The position numbers and the translations under genes were made by a program. This document shows positions 51,196 to 60,012 of a DNA stretch of 63,592 nt, in pieces. Under the pieces are notes generated by a model. The model saw only the letters and a program-made list of their open reading frames with translations. It had not been told where the DNA came from and searched no databases. The stretch's first letter is position 1. Every line of letters starts with the position of its first letter. This DNA comes from CAZTCJ01 sp964612085 (GTDB lineage: Bacteria; Pseudomonadota; Alphaproteobacteria; JAJFIK01), in contig CAZTCJ010000012.1 of the NCBI GenBank assembly GCA_964612085.1, forward strand, positions 1 to 63,592, read 5' to 3'.

Positions 51196-51249
51196 CTGCG
51201 GCATCAAACGTGCTATCGTAGGTTCAAATCGGATCAGCGGTTTGAGCGG

Positions 51250-52290
51250 ATGACCAACCCTATCGACAGACGCCTGAGCGTGGCGCCCATGATGGACTGG
51301 ACGGACCGGCATTGCCGGTTCTTTCTGCGTCTGCTCACGCGCCGCACCCTTCTGTACACGGAAATGGTGACCACCGGCGCCGTGATCCATGGCGACCGGG
51401 AGCATCTGCTGGGCTTCGAAAAGGCCGAGCATCCCGTTGCCGTGCAACTCGGCGGCAGCGATCCGGCCGAACTGGCCGAGGCCGCGTGTATTGCCGAGAG
51501 CTTCGGCTATGACGAGATCAACCTGAATGTGGGCTGCCCGTCGGACCGGGTGCAGTCGGGCCGGTTTGGCGCGTGCCTGATGCGTGAGCCTGGTTTGGTC
51601 GCCGATTGCGTCGCGGCCATGGGCAAGGCGGTGTCTGTTCCGGTCACGGTCAAATGCCGGATCGGCGTCGATGATCAGGATCCGGTGGAAACGCTGCCGT
51701 GCTTTGTCGAGGCCATGGCCCAGGCCGGTTGCCGGACCGTGATCATCCATGCCCGCAAGGCCTGGCTCGAAGGCTTGAGCCCGAAGGACAACCGCACCAT
51801 TCCGCCGCTGGACTACGGTCTTGTTCATACCATCAAAAGCGCCTTTCCGGATCTGGAGATCATCCTCAATGGCGGCGTCCGGACGCTTGACGAGGCGCTG
51901 GCGCACACAGGCAAGGTGGACGGCGCGATGATCGGGCGTGGGGCTTATGAAACGCCTTATATGTTGGCCCGTGCGGATCGTCTGATCTTCGGCGAGCCGG
52001 CGCTTGAGCGATCCAGGGCCGAGACCGTCCGTCTCATGATGGAGTATTGTACACGGCATCTGGAACGGGGCGGGCGGCTTCATCAGGTCACGCGCCATAT
52101 GCTGGGGCTCTATCAGGGCGTGCCGGGCGCGCGGATCTGGCGGCGCATGTTAAGCGTCGAAGGCGTGATGCCGGGTGCGGATGAAAGCGTTCTGGCGCGC
52201 GCGCTCGAGGCCGTCGAGGACGCGCAATCCGGCACGGAGCAGGCGGCATCGGGCCCGTCCGGCGCGGTCCGTCAGCCGGCGGGCGCTTGA
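51250..52290 (+). CDS. dusA: tRNA-dihydrouridine synthase A
   Basis: A 346-residue FMN enzyme that reduces uridine to dihydrouridine in the tRNA D-loop (positions 20/20a in E. coli). It starts RRLSVAPMMDWTDRHCRFF. The catalytic Cys96 is in NVGCPSDRVQSGRFGACLM, and the FMN site includes VKCRIGVDDQD and LNGGV with the following IGRGAYETPYML. These patterns specify the DusA subfamily. The stop overlaps the start of the TSUP transporter gene (TGATG). Confidence 0.94.
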   Translation: MTNPIDRRLSVAPMMDWTDRHCRFFLRLLTRRTLLYTEMVTTGAVIHGDREHLLGFEKAEHPVAVQLGGSDPAELAEAACIAESFGYDEINLNVGCPSDRVQSGRFGACLMREPGLVADCVAAMGKAVSVPVTVKCRIGVDDQDPVETLPCFVEAMAQAGCRTVIIHARKAWLEGLSPKDNRTIPPLDYGLVHTIKSAFPDLEIILNGGVRTLDEALAHTGKVDGAMIGRGAYETPYMLARADRLIFGEPALERSRAETVRLMMEYCTRHLERGGRLHQVTRHMLGLYQGVPGARIWRRMLSVEGVMPGADESVLARALEAVEDAQSGTEQAASGPSGAVRQPAGA

Positions 52291-53129
52291 TGACCGCGGA
52301 TCTCGCCGCCTCGCTCCCCACAGTGATCGCGCTCGCGCTCGCCACCATGGCGGCGGGTTTTGCCGCCGGTGTGCTGGCGGGTTTCCTGGGCGTGGGCGGC
52401 GGCATCATCCTGGTGCCCGCCCTGTTTCATGCTTTCGGTTTCGCAGGCGTCGACGAGGCCGTCCGTATGCATATGGCCGTCGGCACCTCGCTTGCCACCA
52501 TCATCCCCACATCGATCCGGTCTTTGAGCAAGCACCATGCGAAAGGGGCGGTCGATTTCGCCCTGCTGCGCCAGTGGGCATTGCCCATGATCGTTGGCGT
52601 TTTGACGGGCACGCTGGCGGCCGCCTGGATCAGCGGGCCTGTCCTGACGCTGATTTTCGTGACGCTGGCGCTTGGCGTCGGTGTCCAGATGATCCTAGGG
52701 CGCGAGGACTGGCGGCTGGGCGATACCCTGCCGGGCGAGCCGGTGCGCTCCGGTTTTGCCGCCGGAACCGGGTTCTTCTCCGCGCTGATGGGGATCGGCG
52801 GCGGCAGTTTCGGCGTCACGCTGATGACCCTTTACGGCTGGCCGATCCACCGGGCGATCGGCACCTCGAGCGGCCTCGGCCTGATCATCAGTGTACCCGG
52901 CGCCATCGGGTTCGTGCTCACCGGGCTCGGCACGGAAGGCCGGGCGCCGTTGTCGCTCGGTTATGTCAATCTGGTCGGCCTGGCGCTCGTGGTGCCCATG
53001 ACCATGCTGGCGGTGCCCATCGGCGTGGCCGCCGCCCACAGGCTGTCGCGCGCCACGCTGAGGCGGGCTTTCGCCGTCTTCCTCGGGATCATGGCCGCAA
53101 CCATGCTCGTTGAGACCGTAGCCCAATGA
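52290..53129 (+). CDS. sulfite exporter TauE/SafE family (TSUP) membrane protein
   Basis: A 279-residue membrane protein with about eight helices in two homologous halves. The repeat motif appears as GFLGVGGGIILVPAL in the first half and SALMGIGGGSFGVTL in the second, the signature of TSUP transporters, which move sulfur-containing or organic anions. The ATG shares its A with the dusA stop, so the genes are translationally coupled. The substrate is unknown. It is convergent with the VOC gene, 4 bp apart. Confidence 0.9.
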   Translation: MTADLAASLPTVIALALATMAAGFAAGVLAGFLGVGGGIILVPALFHAFGFAGVDEAVRMHMAVGTSLATIIPTSIRSLSKHHAKGAVDFALLRQWALPMIVGVLTGTLAAAWISGPVLTLIFVTLALGVGVQMILGREDWRLGDTLPGEPVRSGFAAGTGFFSALMGIGGGSFGVTLMTLYGWPIHRAIGTSSGLGLIISVPGAIGFVLTGLGTEGRAPLSLGYVNLVGLALVVPMTMLAVPIGVAAAHRLSRATLRRAFAVFLGIMAATMLVETVAQ

Positions 53130-53133
53130 TCCG

Positions 53134-53562
53134 TCACGAGATCAAGAGCTGACCGTCCGTATCGAACCAGTGCGGGTTCCACACGATTTCCCAGGCATGG
53201 CCGTCCGGGTCGGTGAAATAGCCCGCGAAACCGCCCCAGGAGGTCTTGACCGGCCGGGTCGTCACCAGGGCCCCGGCGGCTTCCGCCTTGGCCATGACGA
53301 TGATGGCTTCCTCCCGCGTCGCCACGGCGTAACTCAAGGTCATGCCGCCGAAGGCATCGGGCGGCGCGGTGTCGTCGAGCGCTGTTTCCGCCGCCAGTTC
53401 GCCGCGCGGGAACAGGCCCACCAGCATCTCGCCCGCCCGGAAGATCGTGAAATCGCTGGAGCTTTGGGGCGAGGCGCGCCAACCCAACCCGTCTTCGTAA
53501 AACGCCCTGGCGCGGGGCACGTTCGACACGCCCAGGGTCACCATATTTACCCGTTGATCCAT
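53134..53562 (-). CDS. VOC (glyoxalase/bleomycin-resistance fold) protein
   Basis: A 142-residue protein from the ATG at 53560-53562, starting MDQRVNMVTLGVSNVPRARA. VOC landmarks are FYEDGLGWRAS, the metal/ligand-side residue in FFTDPDG-like GYFTDPDGHAWEIVWNPHW, and the paired beta-alpha-beta-beta-beta modules. The C-terminal half keeps a Glu and His of the metal site; the function is not defined. The upstream region holds two probable LexA boxes, with the nearest ending 16 bp before this start codon. A longer reading frame to 53628 would run through the operator and is less likely. Confidence 0.87.
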   Translation of the reverse strand: MDQRVNMVTLGVSNVPRARAFYEDGLGWRASPQSSSDFTIFRAGEMLVGLFPRGELAAETALDDTAPPDAFGGMTLSYAVATREEAIIVMAKAEAAGALVTTRPVKTSWGGFAGYFTDPDGHAWEIVWNPHWFDTDGQLLIS

Positions 53563-53577
53563 GACACCCACCATTAT

Positions 53578-53613
53578 GTTCATGATATGTTCTATAAAGA
53601 ACATACACAGAAC
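53578..53613. promoter_or_regulatory. two LexA-type (SOS) boxes in inverted array
   Basis: GTTC-N7-GTTC at 53578-53592 and GAAC-N7-GAAC at 53599-53613. The full units are TATGTTC twice (53575, 53586) and GAACATA twice (53599, 53610), each pair 11 bp apart and symmetric about 53595. This matches the alphaproteobacterial LexA consensus, a direct repeat of GTTC with a 7-nt spacer. It sits directly upstream of the VOC gene, and no other promoter faces it. Confidence 0.75.
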
Positions 53614-53682
53614 ATACCCGGCCCGCAACAGAAAGCTGCGGGCCGGAGAGCGTTTCAGCGTGTGATAGGATTGGGCCGGAGG

Positions 53683-55185
53683 TTACAACTTTTGATCGTA
53701 TTCGCCGACTTCGGCATATTGGGAGAGATGGCCGTCGATCACTTCGAACATGGCGCGCATGTTCTCTTCCGAACTCGGGCTTTCGACCACCACGACCAGG
53801 CTTGGCTTATTGGAGGAGGCGCGCACCAGGCCCCAGGTGCCGTCTTCGAGCACGACGCGGACGCCGTTCACGGTCACCACATCCCGGATCGTCTGTCCTA
53901 AGATGGTTTCGCCCTTCTCCGACAGCGAGACGAAGTGCTTGGTCACCGCGTCGACCACGCCGTATTTCTTGTCGTCCGGGCAGTGGGGCGCCATGGTCGG
54001 CGAGCCCCAGGTCTGGGGCAGGGCGCGGCGCAGATCCGCCATGCTTTTCCCCGGATTGCGGTCGAGCATTTCCAGGACCGCGATGGCGGAGACGAGGCCG
54101 TCGTCATAGCCGTGGCCAATGGGCGCGTTGAAGAAATAATGGCCGCTCTTCTCGAAACCGACCAGCGCGCCCAGCTCATTGACCCGCCGCTTCATATAGG
54201 AATGGCCGGTCTTCCAATAATCCGTCTTCGCCCCATTGGCCTGGAGCACCGGATCGGTGAGGAACAGGCCGGTGGATTTCACATCCGCCACGAACTGGGC
54301 GTTGGGGTGCTGGGCGGAGAGGTCGCGGGCGAGCATGACGCCCACCTTGTCGGCGAAGATTTCCTCGCCTTCATTGTCCACCACGCCGCAGCGGTCGCCG
54401 TCGCCGTCGAAAGCCAGGCCCACTTCCGCGCCGTGCTCCAGCACCGCGTCGCGCACCGCATGGAGCATGGTCAGGTCTTCCGGGTGCGGATTGTAGCGCG
54501 GGAAGGTGTAGTCGAGTTCGCAGTCAAGCGGGATGATCTCGGCACCGATCCGTTCCAGGGCGGCTTGGGCGAAGGCGCCCGGCGTGCCGTTGCCGCAGGC
54601 CGCCACCGCCTTGATCGGCCGGGAGAGTTTCTTGCCTTGCGTCATGTCGGCGATGTAGCGCTCGGCCATATCAGGCACGAAAGTGTATTTGCTGCCACCC
54701 TCGATGCGGCCCTTGCCTTGCAGCACCACGTCGCGCAGGCGGCTCATCTCATCAGGCCCGAAAGTGAGGGGGCGGTGCGCGCCCATCTTGACGCCGGTCC
54801 AGCCGTTTTCGTTGTGGCTCGCGGTCACCATGGCGACGCAGGGCACATCGAGGGCGAACTGGGCGTAATAGGCCATGGGCGACAGCGCCAGGCCGATATC
54901 GTAGACCTCGGCGCCCGAGGCCAGCAGGCCGTTGATCAGCGCCTGCTTGATGGCGCCCGAATAGGAGCGGTAGTCGTGGCCGACGGCGATTTTGGGCGCG
55001 ACGCCCAGATCGCGGATCACTGTGCCGAGCCCCAGGCCCAGCGCCTGCACGCCCATCAGATTGATCTGCTCCGGATAGAGCCAGCGCGCGTCATACTCGC
55101 GGAACCCTTGCGGCGCCACCAGCGGGATCCGCTCGAAATCGGCGGTATTGGGCGTCAGATCGGCGCGGGGAATGGGCAGGGTCAT
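53683..55185 (-). CDS. phosphomannomutase/phosphoglucomutase
   Basis: A 500-residue phosphohexomutase that interconverts hexose 1- and 6-phosphates for polysaccharide and nucleotide-sugar synthesis. The phosphoserine loop is TASHNENGWTGVK, the metal loop DGDGDRCG, the sugar-binding loop EKSGHYFF, and the phosphate-binding loop RASSNKPSL. The ATG at 55183-55185 has AAGGA 7 nt upstream. The N-terminal IPLVAPQGFREYDARW is typical of the AlgC-like/PMM-PGM group in alphaproteobacteria. The surrounding gap to the phosphodiesterase gene is short (about 120 bp). Confidence 0.92.
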   Translation of the reverse strand: MTLPIPRADLTPNTADFERIPLVAPQGFREYDARWLYPEQINLMGVQALGLGLGTVIRDLGVAPKIAVGHDYRSYSGAIKQALINGLLASGAEVYDIGLALSPMAYYAQFALDVPCVAMVTASHNENGWTGVKMGAHRPLTFGPDEMSRLRDVVLQGKGRIEGGSKYTFVPDMAERYIADMTQGKKLSRPIKAVAACGNGTPGAFAQAALERIGAEIIPLDCELDYTFPRYNPHPEDLTMLHAVRDAVLEHGAEVGLAFDGDGDRCGVVDNEGEEIFADKVGVMLARDLSAQHPNAQFVADVKSTGLFLTDPVLQANGAKTDYWKTGHSYMKRRVNELGALVGFEKSGHYFFNAPIGHGYDDGLVSAIAVLEMLDRNPGKSMADLRRALPQTWGSPTMAPHCPDDKKYGVVDAVTKHFVSLSEKGETILGQTIRDVVTVNGVRVVLEDGTWGLVRASSNKPSLVVVVESPSSEENMRAMFEVIDGHLSQYAEVGEYDQKL

Positions 55186-55306
55186 GGGACAATCCTTGGA
55201 GCTTGCCGGCGGCACGCAGGGGTGCGCCGGGCGGTGAACCGGAAGGCGGAATTCTTCTGTGGCTCAGGGTGTATCGCTGGCAGAGCCCGATTTCAACTTC
55301 GCCGAC

Positions 55307-56098
55307 TCAAGGGCGTGCGACGGGCTGGACATGGGACACCCAGGAACGCGGGCCCGTGCGCAGATGGAAGGAGACGGCGGGCGCCTCGTCCCGGCGGCCG
55401 AATGGCGCGCCCGCGCGCATTTCCAGGGGATAGGCATAAGACGTGCTGGGGCTGACATAAACGAACGCCGAGCCCAGCCTTGTGGTGAAGGCTCTGTGGA
55501 CGTGGCCCGCCATGATCAGGTCGATCTGCGGATGGCGCTCGATCAGGGTGCGGAAGGCCTCCAAGCCCTGAAAGCCGAAATTGTCGAATACCGGAATGCC
55601 TACATGGAACGGCGGGTGGTGCATGGCGATCACGGTGGGGATGTCCTGCGCTTCGCTTAAGCGTTCATCGAGCCAGGCCAGGCGCTCGGCACACTGATGG
55701 CCACCCGTCTCTTTCGCCTCGATACTATCGACGGCGATGAAGCGGAAAGGCCCAAATTCCGGGTCGTCATGGTCCTGAACGAAGTGCAGAAAGGGCGTGT
55801 CCGTCCCAATCTGGGAGATGGGTCCGAGCGCTGCCCGGAAGGGATCGCGCTTGTCATGATTGCCGGGGATCGCGAGCAAGGGCGCTTTCAACGGTTTCAC
55901 GAGGGAGACGAAATGGGCATAGCCTTCCGGTGTGCCCCGTTCGGTCAGATCGCCCGTGGCGATGACAAAATCGGGCTGCGGTGCATAGGCATTGAGGAAA
56001 TCGATGATCCGAGCCAGATCGGCGGCGGTGTCAAAACCGCCGGCGGGGTCGGTGCCGTCCGGCTGGATATGGCAGTCGGTGATCTGGGCGATCAGCAT
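55307..56098 (-). CDS. metallophosphodiesterase, CpdA-like class III
   Basis: A 263-residue calcineurin-fold enzyme. The five metal motifs are present: ITDCHIQ, ATGDLTERG, PGNHDKR, AMHHPPFH and AGHVHRAF. This pattern is that of class III cyclic nucleotide phosphodiesterases such as CpdA, which hydrolyse cAMP, but related proteins act on glycerophosphodiesters, so the substrate is provisional. DCH replaces the more common DxH wording only at the middle residue. It is followed upstream on the same strand by the aspartic protease gene, 11 bp away. Confidence 0.88.
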   Translation of the reverse strand: MLIAQITDCHIQPDGTDPAGGFDTAADLARIIDFLNAYAPQPDFVIATGDLTERGTPEGYAHFVSLVKPLKAPLLAIPGNHDKRDPFRAALGPISQIGTDTPFLHFVQDHDDPEFGPFRFIAVDSIEAKETGGHQCAERLAWLDERLSEAQDIPTVIAMHHPPFHVGIPVFDNFGFQGLEAFRTLIERHPQIDLIMAGHVHRAFTTRLGSAFVYVSPSTSYAYPLEMRAGAPFGRRDEAPAVSFHLRTGPRSWVSHVQPVARP

Positions 56099-56109
56099 GG
56101 GGTCTCCGC

Positions 56110-56817
56110 CTATTGCCGCAGGATCAGGTCTTCGCCTTCGACGCTGTAGCCCGACAGCCGGTCGAGAAAGCTCAGGCCCAGGAGCGAAACGGAAAGCCCT
56201 TCACGGATCACATGGCCGGAGACATCCGGCACGACGATGCCGCCAAGCTCGATCCGTTTCACCGCGATACGGGCGGCATAGGTGGTGCCGTTCGCCGTGC
56301 GGATCGGCATGTTGTAGGTGAGCCGGTCCGGATCGATGCCGATGCGCCGTGCGTCTCCCGGTGTCAGCGCGACGCTGGAGGCGCCCGTGTCCACCAGGAA
56401 GGTGACGGTCGCCTCATCCAGATTAGGGCCGGTGACATTGGTGCGCGCCATGAAATGTCCGTTGGCGGAGCGGCGCAAGGAGACTTCGCCCGCTTCCGAT
56501 GTGATCGGCTGGGAGGGCACGAGGGTCGCCACCATGCGCTGGCCGAGCGCCGCGAAATCGTCCTTGAGGGAATAGCCCAGCACCAGAACCGCGATGATCG
56601 CCACCCAGATCAGGCCGTAGCGCAGGCTCTCGGCCAGTTCCGCCCGGGTGCGCAGCGCCAGGGACGACCCCACGAGCACGAGCAGCAGAACCGCGTGCAC
56701 CAGGCGCGGCGCGGCATCCTCCCGGCCGAGCGCGCCGGGAAACAGCCAGTTCAACACCAGAACCAGGGCCGCCAGCGTGGCGACGGCGGCGATGGCATAA
56801 GCAAATCCGGATTTCAT
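56110..56817 (-). CDS. membrane-anchored retropepsin-like aspartic protease (TIGR02281 clan AA)
   Basis: A 235-residue protein with three N-terminal membrane segments (about 4-24, 38-56, 66-86), then a retroviral-type aspartic protease domain (about 110-235). The single active-site motif is FLVDTGASSVALT, followed by the psi-loop region GGIVVPDVSGHV and LGLSFLDRLSGYSV. Such domains act as dimers. The ATG at 56815-56817 is preceded by AAGG. The physiological target is unknown. It stands upstream of the phosphodiesterase gene on the same strand. Confidence 0.87.
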   Translation of the reverse strand: MKSGFAYAIAAVATLAALVLVLNWLFPGALGREDAAPRLVHAVLLLVLVGSSLALRTRAELAESLRYGLIWVAIIAVLVLGYSLKDDFAALGQRMVATLVPSQPITSEAGEVSLRRSANGHFMARTNVTGPNLDEATVTFLVDTGASSVALTPGDARRIGIDPDRLTYNMPIRTANGTTYAARIAVKRIELGGIVVPDVSGHVIREGLSVSLLGLSFLDRLSGYSVEGEDLILRQ

Positions 56818-57011
56818 CGTGATGCGCCTTGATGTGTCCAAGCCTCTAAAGACCTGGGCACCATAGCGAAAACGGCAAGGGCCGGACACCAGCAGCAGGC
56901 TCTCACGGGCTCGTGTTTCGATTTCCCCTTGGCGGAGCGGGATAGGGTTCTTATTCCTAGTAGAGACCGGGAAATAGAATTTTTTCCGATTTTTTAATGT
57001 GGAATAGGCCC

Positions 57012-57920
57012 ATGACCAAGACCCGCATTCTGAATTGGCCCGCGAAAGGCCCGAAAAGCCGGGACCCGCTCGGCGCGGTCCTGCCCACGGGCCAGATGGC
57101 GTTTCCCGCTTTCGAGCCCGGCTGGGTCTGGCTGGTGGGCGCGGGGCCGGGCGACCCGGGCCTGTTGACGTTGCATGCGGCCCACGCGCTGGGCCAGGCG
57201 GACGTCATCGTTCACGACGCGTTGGTGGGCGACGGGATCCTGGAGCTGGCCAGGCCGGACGCTGAAATCGAATATGCGGGCAAGCGCGGCGGCAAGCCGT
57301 CGCCCAAGCAGCGGGATATTTCCGCCCGGCTCGTGGAGCTGGCGCGCAGCGGCAAACGGGTGTTGCGGCTCAAAGGCGGCGACCCCTTCGTGTTCGGGCG
57401 CGGCGGCGAGGAAGCCCTGGCGCTGGTGCGCGCGGGTATTCCCTTCCGGGTGGTGCCGGGGATCAGCGCCGGTGTCGGCGGGCTCGCCCATGCGGGCATT
57501 CCCGTGACCCATCGGGACGTGAACCACGCGGTTACCTTCATCACCGGCCATGCGGCGAGCGGCGAGGTGCCGGACGGGCTTGATTGGGAGGCGCTGGCGA
57601 AAGGCGCGCCGGTGCTGGTGCTCTATATGGCGCTCAAACATCTGGACGGGATCGCCCACAGATTGATCGCAGGCGGACGGCCTGCCGCCCAGCCCGTGGC
57701 CGTAGTCTCCCGCGCCACAACGCCCGACCAGCAGGTCTTGGAAACCACGTTAGAAAATGCCGCGCGCGATGTGGCGGCCAGCGGTATTCCGGCCCCGGCG
57801 CTGATCGTCATCGGCGAGGTCGTGTCTCTGCGCGCGGCGCTCGACTGGAAAGGGGCGCTGGAGGGCAAGGTCCTCGATCCCGATCCCTTGGGTCAGTTGA
57901 TCAGCCAGCTTACGGCTTAG
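57012..57920 (+). CDS. cobA: uroporphyrinogen-III C-methyltransferase
   Basis: A 302-residue SAM-dependent enzyme that makes precorrin-2 from uroporphyrinogen III, the branch point to cobalamin and sirohaem. Family motifs are VWLVGAGPGDPGLLTL, VLRLKGGDPFVFGRGGEE, VVPGISAGVGGLAHAGIPVTHR and ITGHAA. The first 38 residues are an extra N-terminal extension. The ATG at 57012 is chosen. A GTG at 56997 would add five residues. It has no CysG dehydrogenase domain. The stop overlaps the stop of the convergent lysE-type gene by 4 bp. cobS and cobT lie 1.3-3 kb away. Confidence 0.94.
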   Translation: MTKTRILNWPAKGPKSRDPLGAVLPTGQMAFPAFEPGWVWLVGAGPGDPGLLTLHAAHALGQADVIVHDALVGDGILELARPDAEIEYAGKRGGKPSPKQRDISARLVELARSGKRVLRLKGGDPFVFGRGGEEALALVRAGIPFRVVPGISAGVGGLAHAGIPVTHRDVNHAVTFITGHAASGEVPDGLDWEALAKGAPVLVLYMALKHLDGIAHRLIAGGRPAAQPVAVVSRATTPDQQVLETTLENAARDVAASGIPAPALIVIGEVVSLRAALDWKGALEGKVLDPDPLGQLISQLTA

Positions 57921-58546
57921 TCCTTCACCAAAGCCAGACGCACGCCGAGCCCCATCAGCAGCGAGCCGCCCGCCCATCGGGCAAACCGTAGCGCGCTCTC
58001 AGAGGCCTTGACGCCGCGCATGACGCTTGAGGCCAGCAGCACACAGACGAAATCGGCCGAGGTGAAGGTGAAATTCACGATCATGCCCAGAATGAGGAAT
58101 TGCACCCAGACCGGGAAGGCACCTGCCGGATCCACGAACTGGGGCAGGAAGGCGATGAAGAAGATCGCCACTTTCGGGTTCAAAACCTCGACCATGAAGC
58201 TTTCGAAAAACGCCTTGCGCTTGGAGCGGGCCTTGACCGTGGGCAGGGCATCCGGATCGATCTTTTGACGGATCAATCCGATGCCGAGCCAGATCAGATA
58301 GACCGCGCCCGCCAGCTTCACGGCCGTGTAGACCGCCGGCACATGCATGAAGATCGCCGACAGGCCGAGAGCGGCGGCGAAGACATGCACGTAACAGCCC
58401 ACATGGATGCCGATGGCGGCGTGGAAGCCTGCTTCCCGCCCCCGCGCCAATGTCTGGGCCGCCGTGTACAGCATGGCCGGTCCCGGCATATAGCCGAAGA
58501 CCACGGTGGCGGCGGCGAAGGCGAGCAGGGTTTCAAAGGGCGCCAT
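57917..58546 (-). CDS. LysE/RhtB-family amino-acid exporter
   Basis: A 209-residue membrane protein with about six helices. The family motif appears near the N-terminus as FGYMPGPAMLYTAAQTLARG, and later as FESFMVEVLNPKVAIFFIAF, both typical of LysE/RhtB exporters, which expel amino acids or homoserine-type metabolites. GAGGA precedes the ATG at 58544-58546 by 7 nt. The 3' end overlaps cobA by 4 bp tail to tail. Confidence 0.92.
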   Translation of the reverse strand: MAPFETLLAFAAATVVFGYMPGPAMLYTAAQTLARGREAGFHAAIGIHVGCYVHVFAAALGLSAIFMHVPAVYTAVKLAGAVYLIWLGIGLIRQKIDPDALPTVKARSKRKAFFESFMVEVLNPKVAIFFIAFLPQFVDPAGAFPVWVQFLILGMIVNFTFTSADFVCVLLASSVMRGVKASESALRFARWAGGSLLMGLGVRLALVKD

Positions 58547-58670
58547 GGGTCCGTCCTCAAGCAATGGGGTTGGCCTCCAGCATAGGACGGTTGAGCCACC
58601 TGTACCATGCCCGCGAGTCTGCTAAACTCCATTCTATCGGGGCGCGCAACAAGAGCGATGGAGGGAAGAG

Positions 58671-59180
58671 ATGAGCCTACGGATTAAAACCGGCCTGGCT
58701 GCGGGCCTGATAACGGCGGCCTTCTGTGTCGCGGGGTGTTCCGAGGAGACCGGCGCGGGCGGGACTGGTGATGTCCAGGCGGATGCGGAGGAAGCCGCTG
58801 CCATGGGCAAAGAGGCGGCCACGGACAGTCTGGCCGAAGGGCAAAACAATATAAGCGTTCAAATTTTGAACATGCGGGAGTGGTCCGCCTGGATCGATCT
58901 GGAGCCCGGCGGCGACCCGCGCCTTTATGTTCAGGGCGAAGTGGAACTGGGCACGCCGGGCTATGAGGTGACGCTTGCCCGTATGGTGCCGCAAGGCTTC
59001 AACCCGGCGATCCTGATGCTCGATCTGAAGATCGCGGCGAAAGGCGGCATGTGGCCCCAGGTGGTGACCTGGCATGAAGCGGCTTATGACGAACCGGCCG
59101 AGCAAAGTCAGTTCACGGAAGTCACGGTGTTCTACAATGGCGAGATCGTGCAGTCGCTGCCCGTGACCGAGGCGCAATGA
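58671..59180 (+). CDS. putative lipoprotein of unknown function
   Basis: A 169-residue protein with a lipoprotein signal: positive N-terminus, hydrophobic stretch and lipobox VAGC with the lipidated Cys at position 23. An acidic Glu/Ala-rich linker follows (about 24-58). The globular part (about 60-165) is beta-rich with GDPRLYVQGEVELGTPGYEV and MVPQGFNPAILMLDLKI. I recognise no family. GGAGGGAAGAG precedes the ATG. It stands between lysE-type and cobS genes, and is convergent with cobS. Confidence 0.78.
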   Translation: MSLRIKTGLAAGLITAAFCVAGCSEETGAGGTGDVQADAEEAAAMGKEAATDSLAEGQNNISVQILNMREWSAWIDLEPGGDPRLYVQGEVELGTPGYEVTLARMVPQGFNPAILMLDLKIAAKGGMWPQVVTWHEAAYDEPAEQSQFTEVTVFYNGEIVQSLPVTEAQ

Positions 59181-59183
59181 GAT

Positions 59184-59987
59184 TTACACCGTAAGCGCCG
59201 CAATCGCGGTCAAGGCGGCCAGCTCCGAGATCATCTGGGTGGCGCCTAAAACATCACCGGTCTGGCCGCCGATCTGGCGTCTGGCCAGATGCGAGACGCC
59301 CCAGGCCCCCAGGCAGGCCGCCAGGATCGCGGCCAGTGCCGTCCCGACCGGCAAGGCGATCAGTGCGGCGATCAAGCCGATGGCCAAGACCTGCTTGAGG
59401 GCCGTGCCGGGCGGCCTGCCAGCCTCCGCCGACTGACCGTCGCCGCGGGCAGGGGAGACCCAGTAGATGACGGCCACGATCATGGCGCGGGACAGCGTGC
59501 CCGTGGCGATCAGACTCGCGAAGACGAGCCAGGGCGCTTCGATCCGTATCAGGAGCGCCAGCTTCAACAGCAGCGCCAGAACGATCGCCACGGTGCCGTA
59601 GGTGCCGAGACGGCTGTCGCGCATGATCGTGAGCTTGGCCTCGCGGGTGTGCCCGCCGCCGAAGCCGTCCGCCACATCGCCCAGCCCGTCTTCGTGAAAC
59701 GCGCCGGTCGCGGCGATCATGGCCATGAGCGCCAGCACGCCTGCGGCCATCGGTCCGAGACCGGCCCAAAAGGCCAGGGCGTAGGCCGTCCCGCCAAGCG
59801 CGCCCACCACGCCGCCCGCGACGGGAAACGCGCCCATGGCTTGCGTGATGCGGACGCGCGGCATATCCCCATGATAGGAGACGGGCAGGCGGGTCAGGAA
59901 AATCAAGGCGATCCGAATGTCTTCCCACACGCGCGCCAGTGTTGTGCGCCAAGAAGGCGTGGGGTCGGTCGGGGGCCCGTCTGTCAT
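59184..59987 (-). CDS. cobS: adenosylcobinamide-GDP ribazoletransferase (cobalamin synthase)
   Basis: A 267-residue integral membrane enzyme joining adenosylcobinamide-GDP and alpha-ribazole in the last steps of cobalamin synthesis. Landmarks are ALIFLTRLPV, the acidic motif FHEDGLGDVADGFGGG with metal-binding Asp residues, and MRDSRLGTYG. GAAAGG lies 7 nt before the ATG at 59985-59987. It is divergent from cobT with only 25 bp between the start codons, so the two ribosome sites lie back to back. Confidence 0.94.
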   Translation of the reverse strand: MTDGPPTDPTPSWRTTLARVWEDIRIALIFLTRLPVSYHGDMPRVRITQAMGAFPVAGGVVGALGGTAYALAFWAGLGPMAAGVLALMAMIAATGAFHEDGLGDVADGFGGGHTREAKLTIMRDSRLGTYGTVAIVLALLLKLALLIRIEAPWLVFASLIATGTLSRAMIVAVIYWVSPARGDGQSAEAGRPPGTALKQVLAIGLIAALIALPVGTALAAILAACLGAWGVSHLARRQIGGQTGDVLGATQMISELAALTAIAALTV

Positions 59988-60012
59988 GAAGAAGCCTTTC
60001 GGGAGAACATCC

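Noticed and set aside
51215..51245. GGTTCAAATC resembling a tRNA T-arm, before dusA
   Set aside because: No matching acceptor stem, D-arm or anticodon arm, and only 54 bp lie between two coding genes.
53935..55455. 506-codon plus-strand frame over the phosphohexomutase gene
   Set aside because: Shadow frame. The minus-strand product has all catalytic loops of the mutase family.
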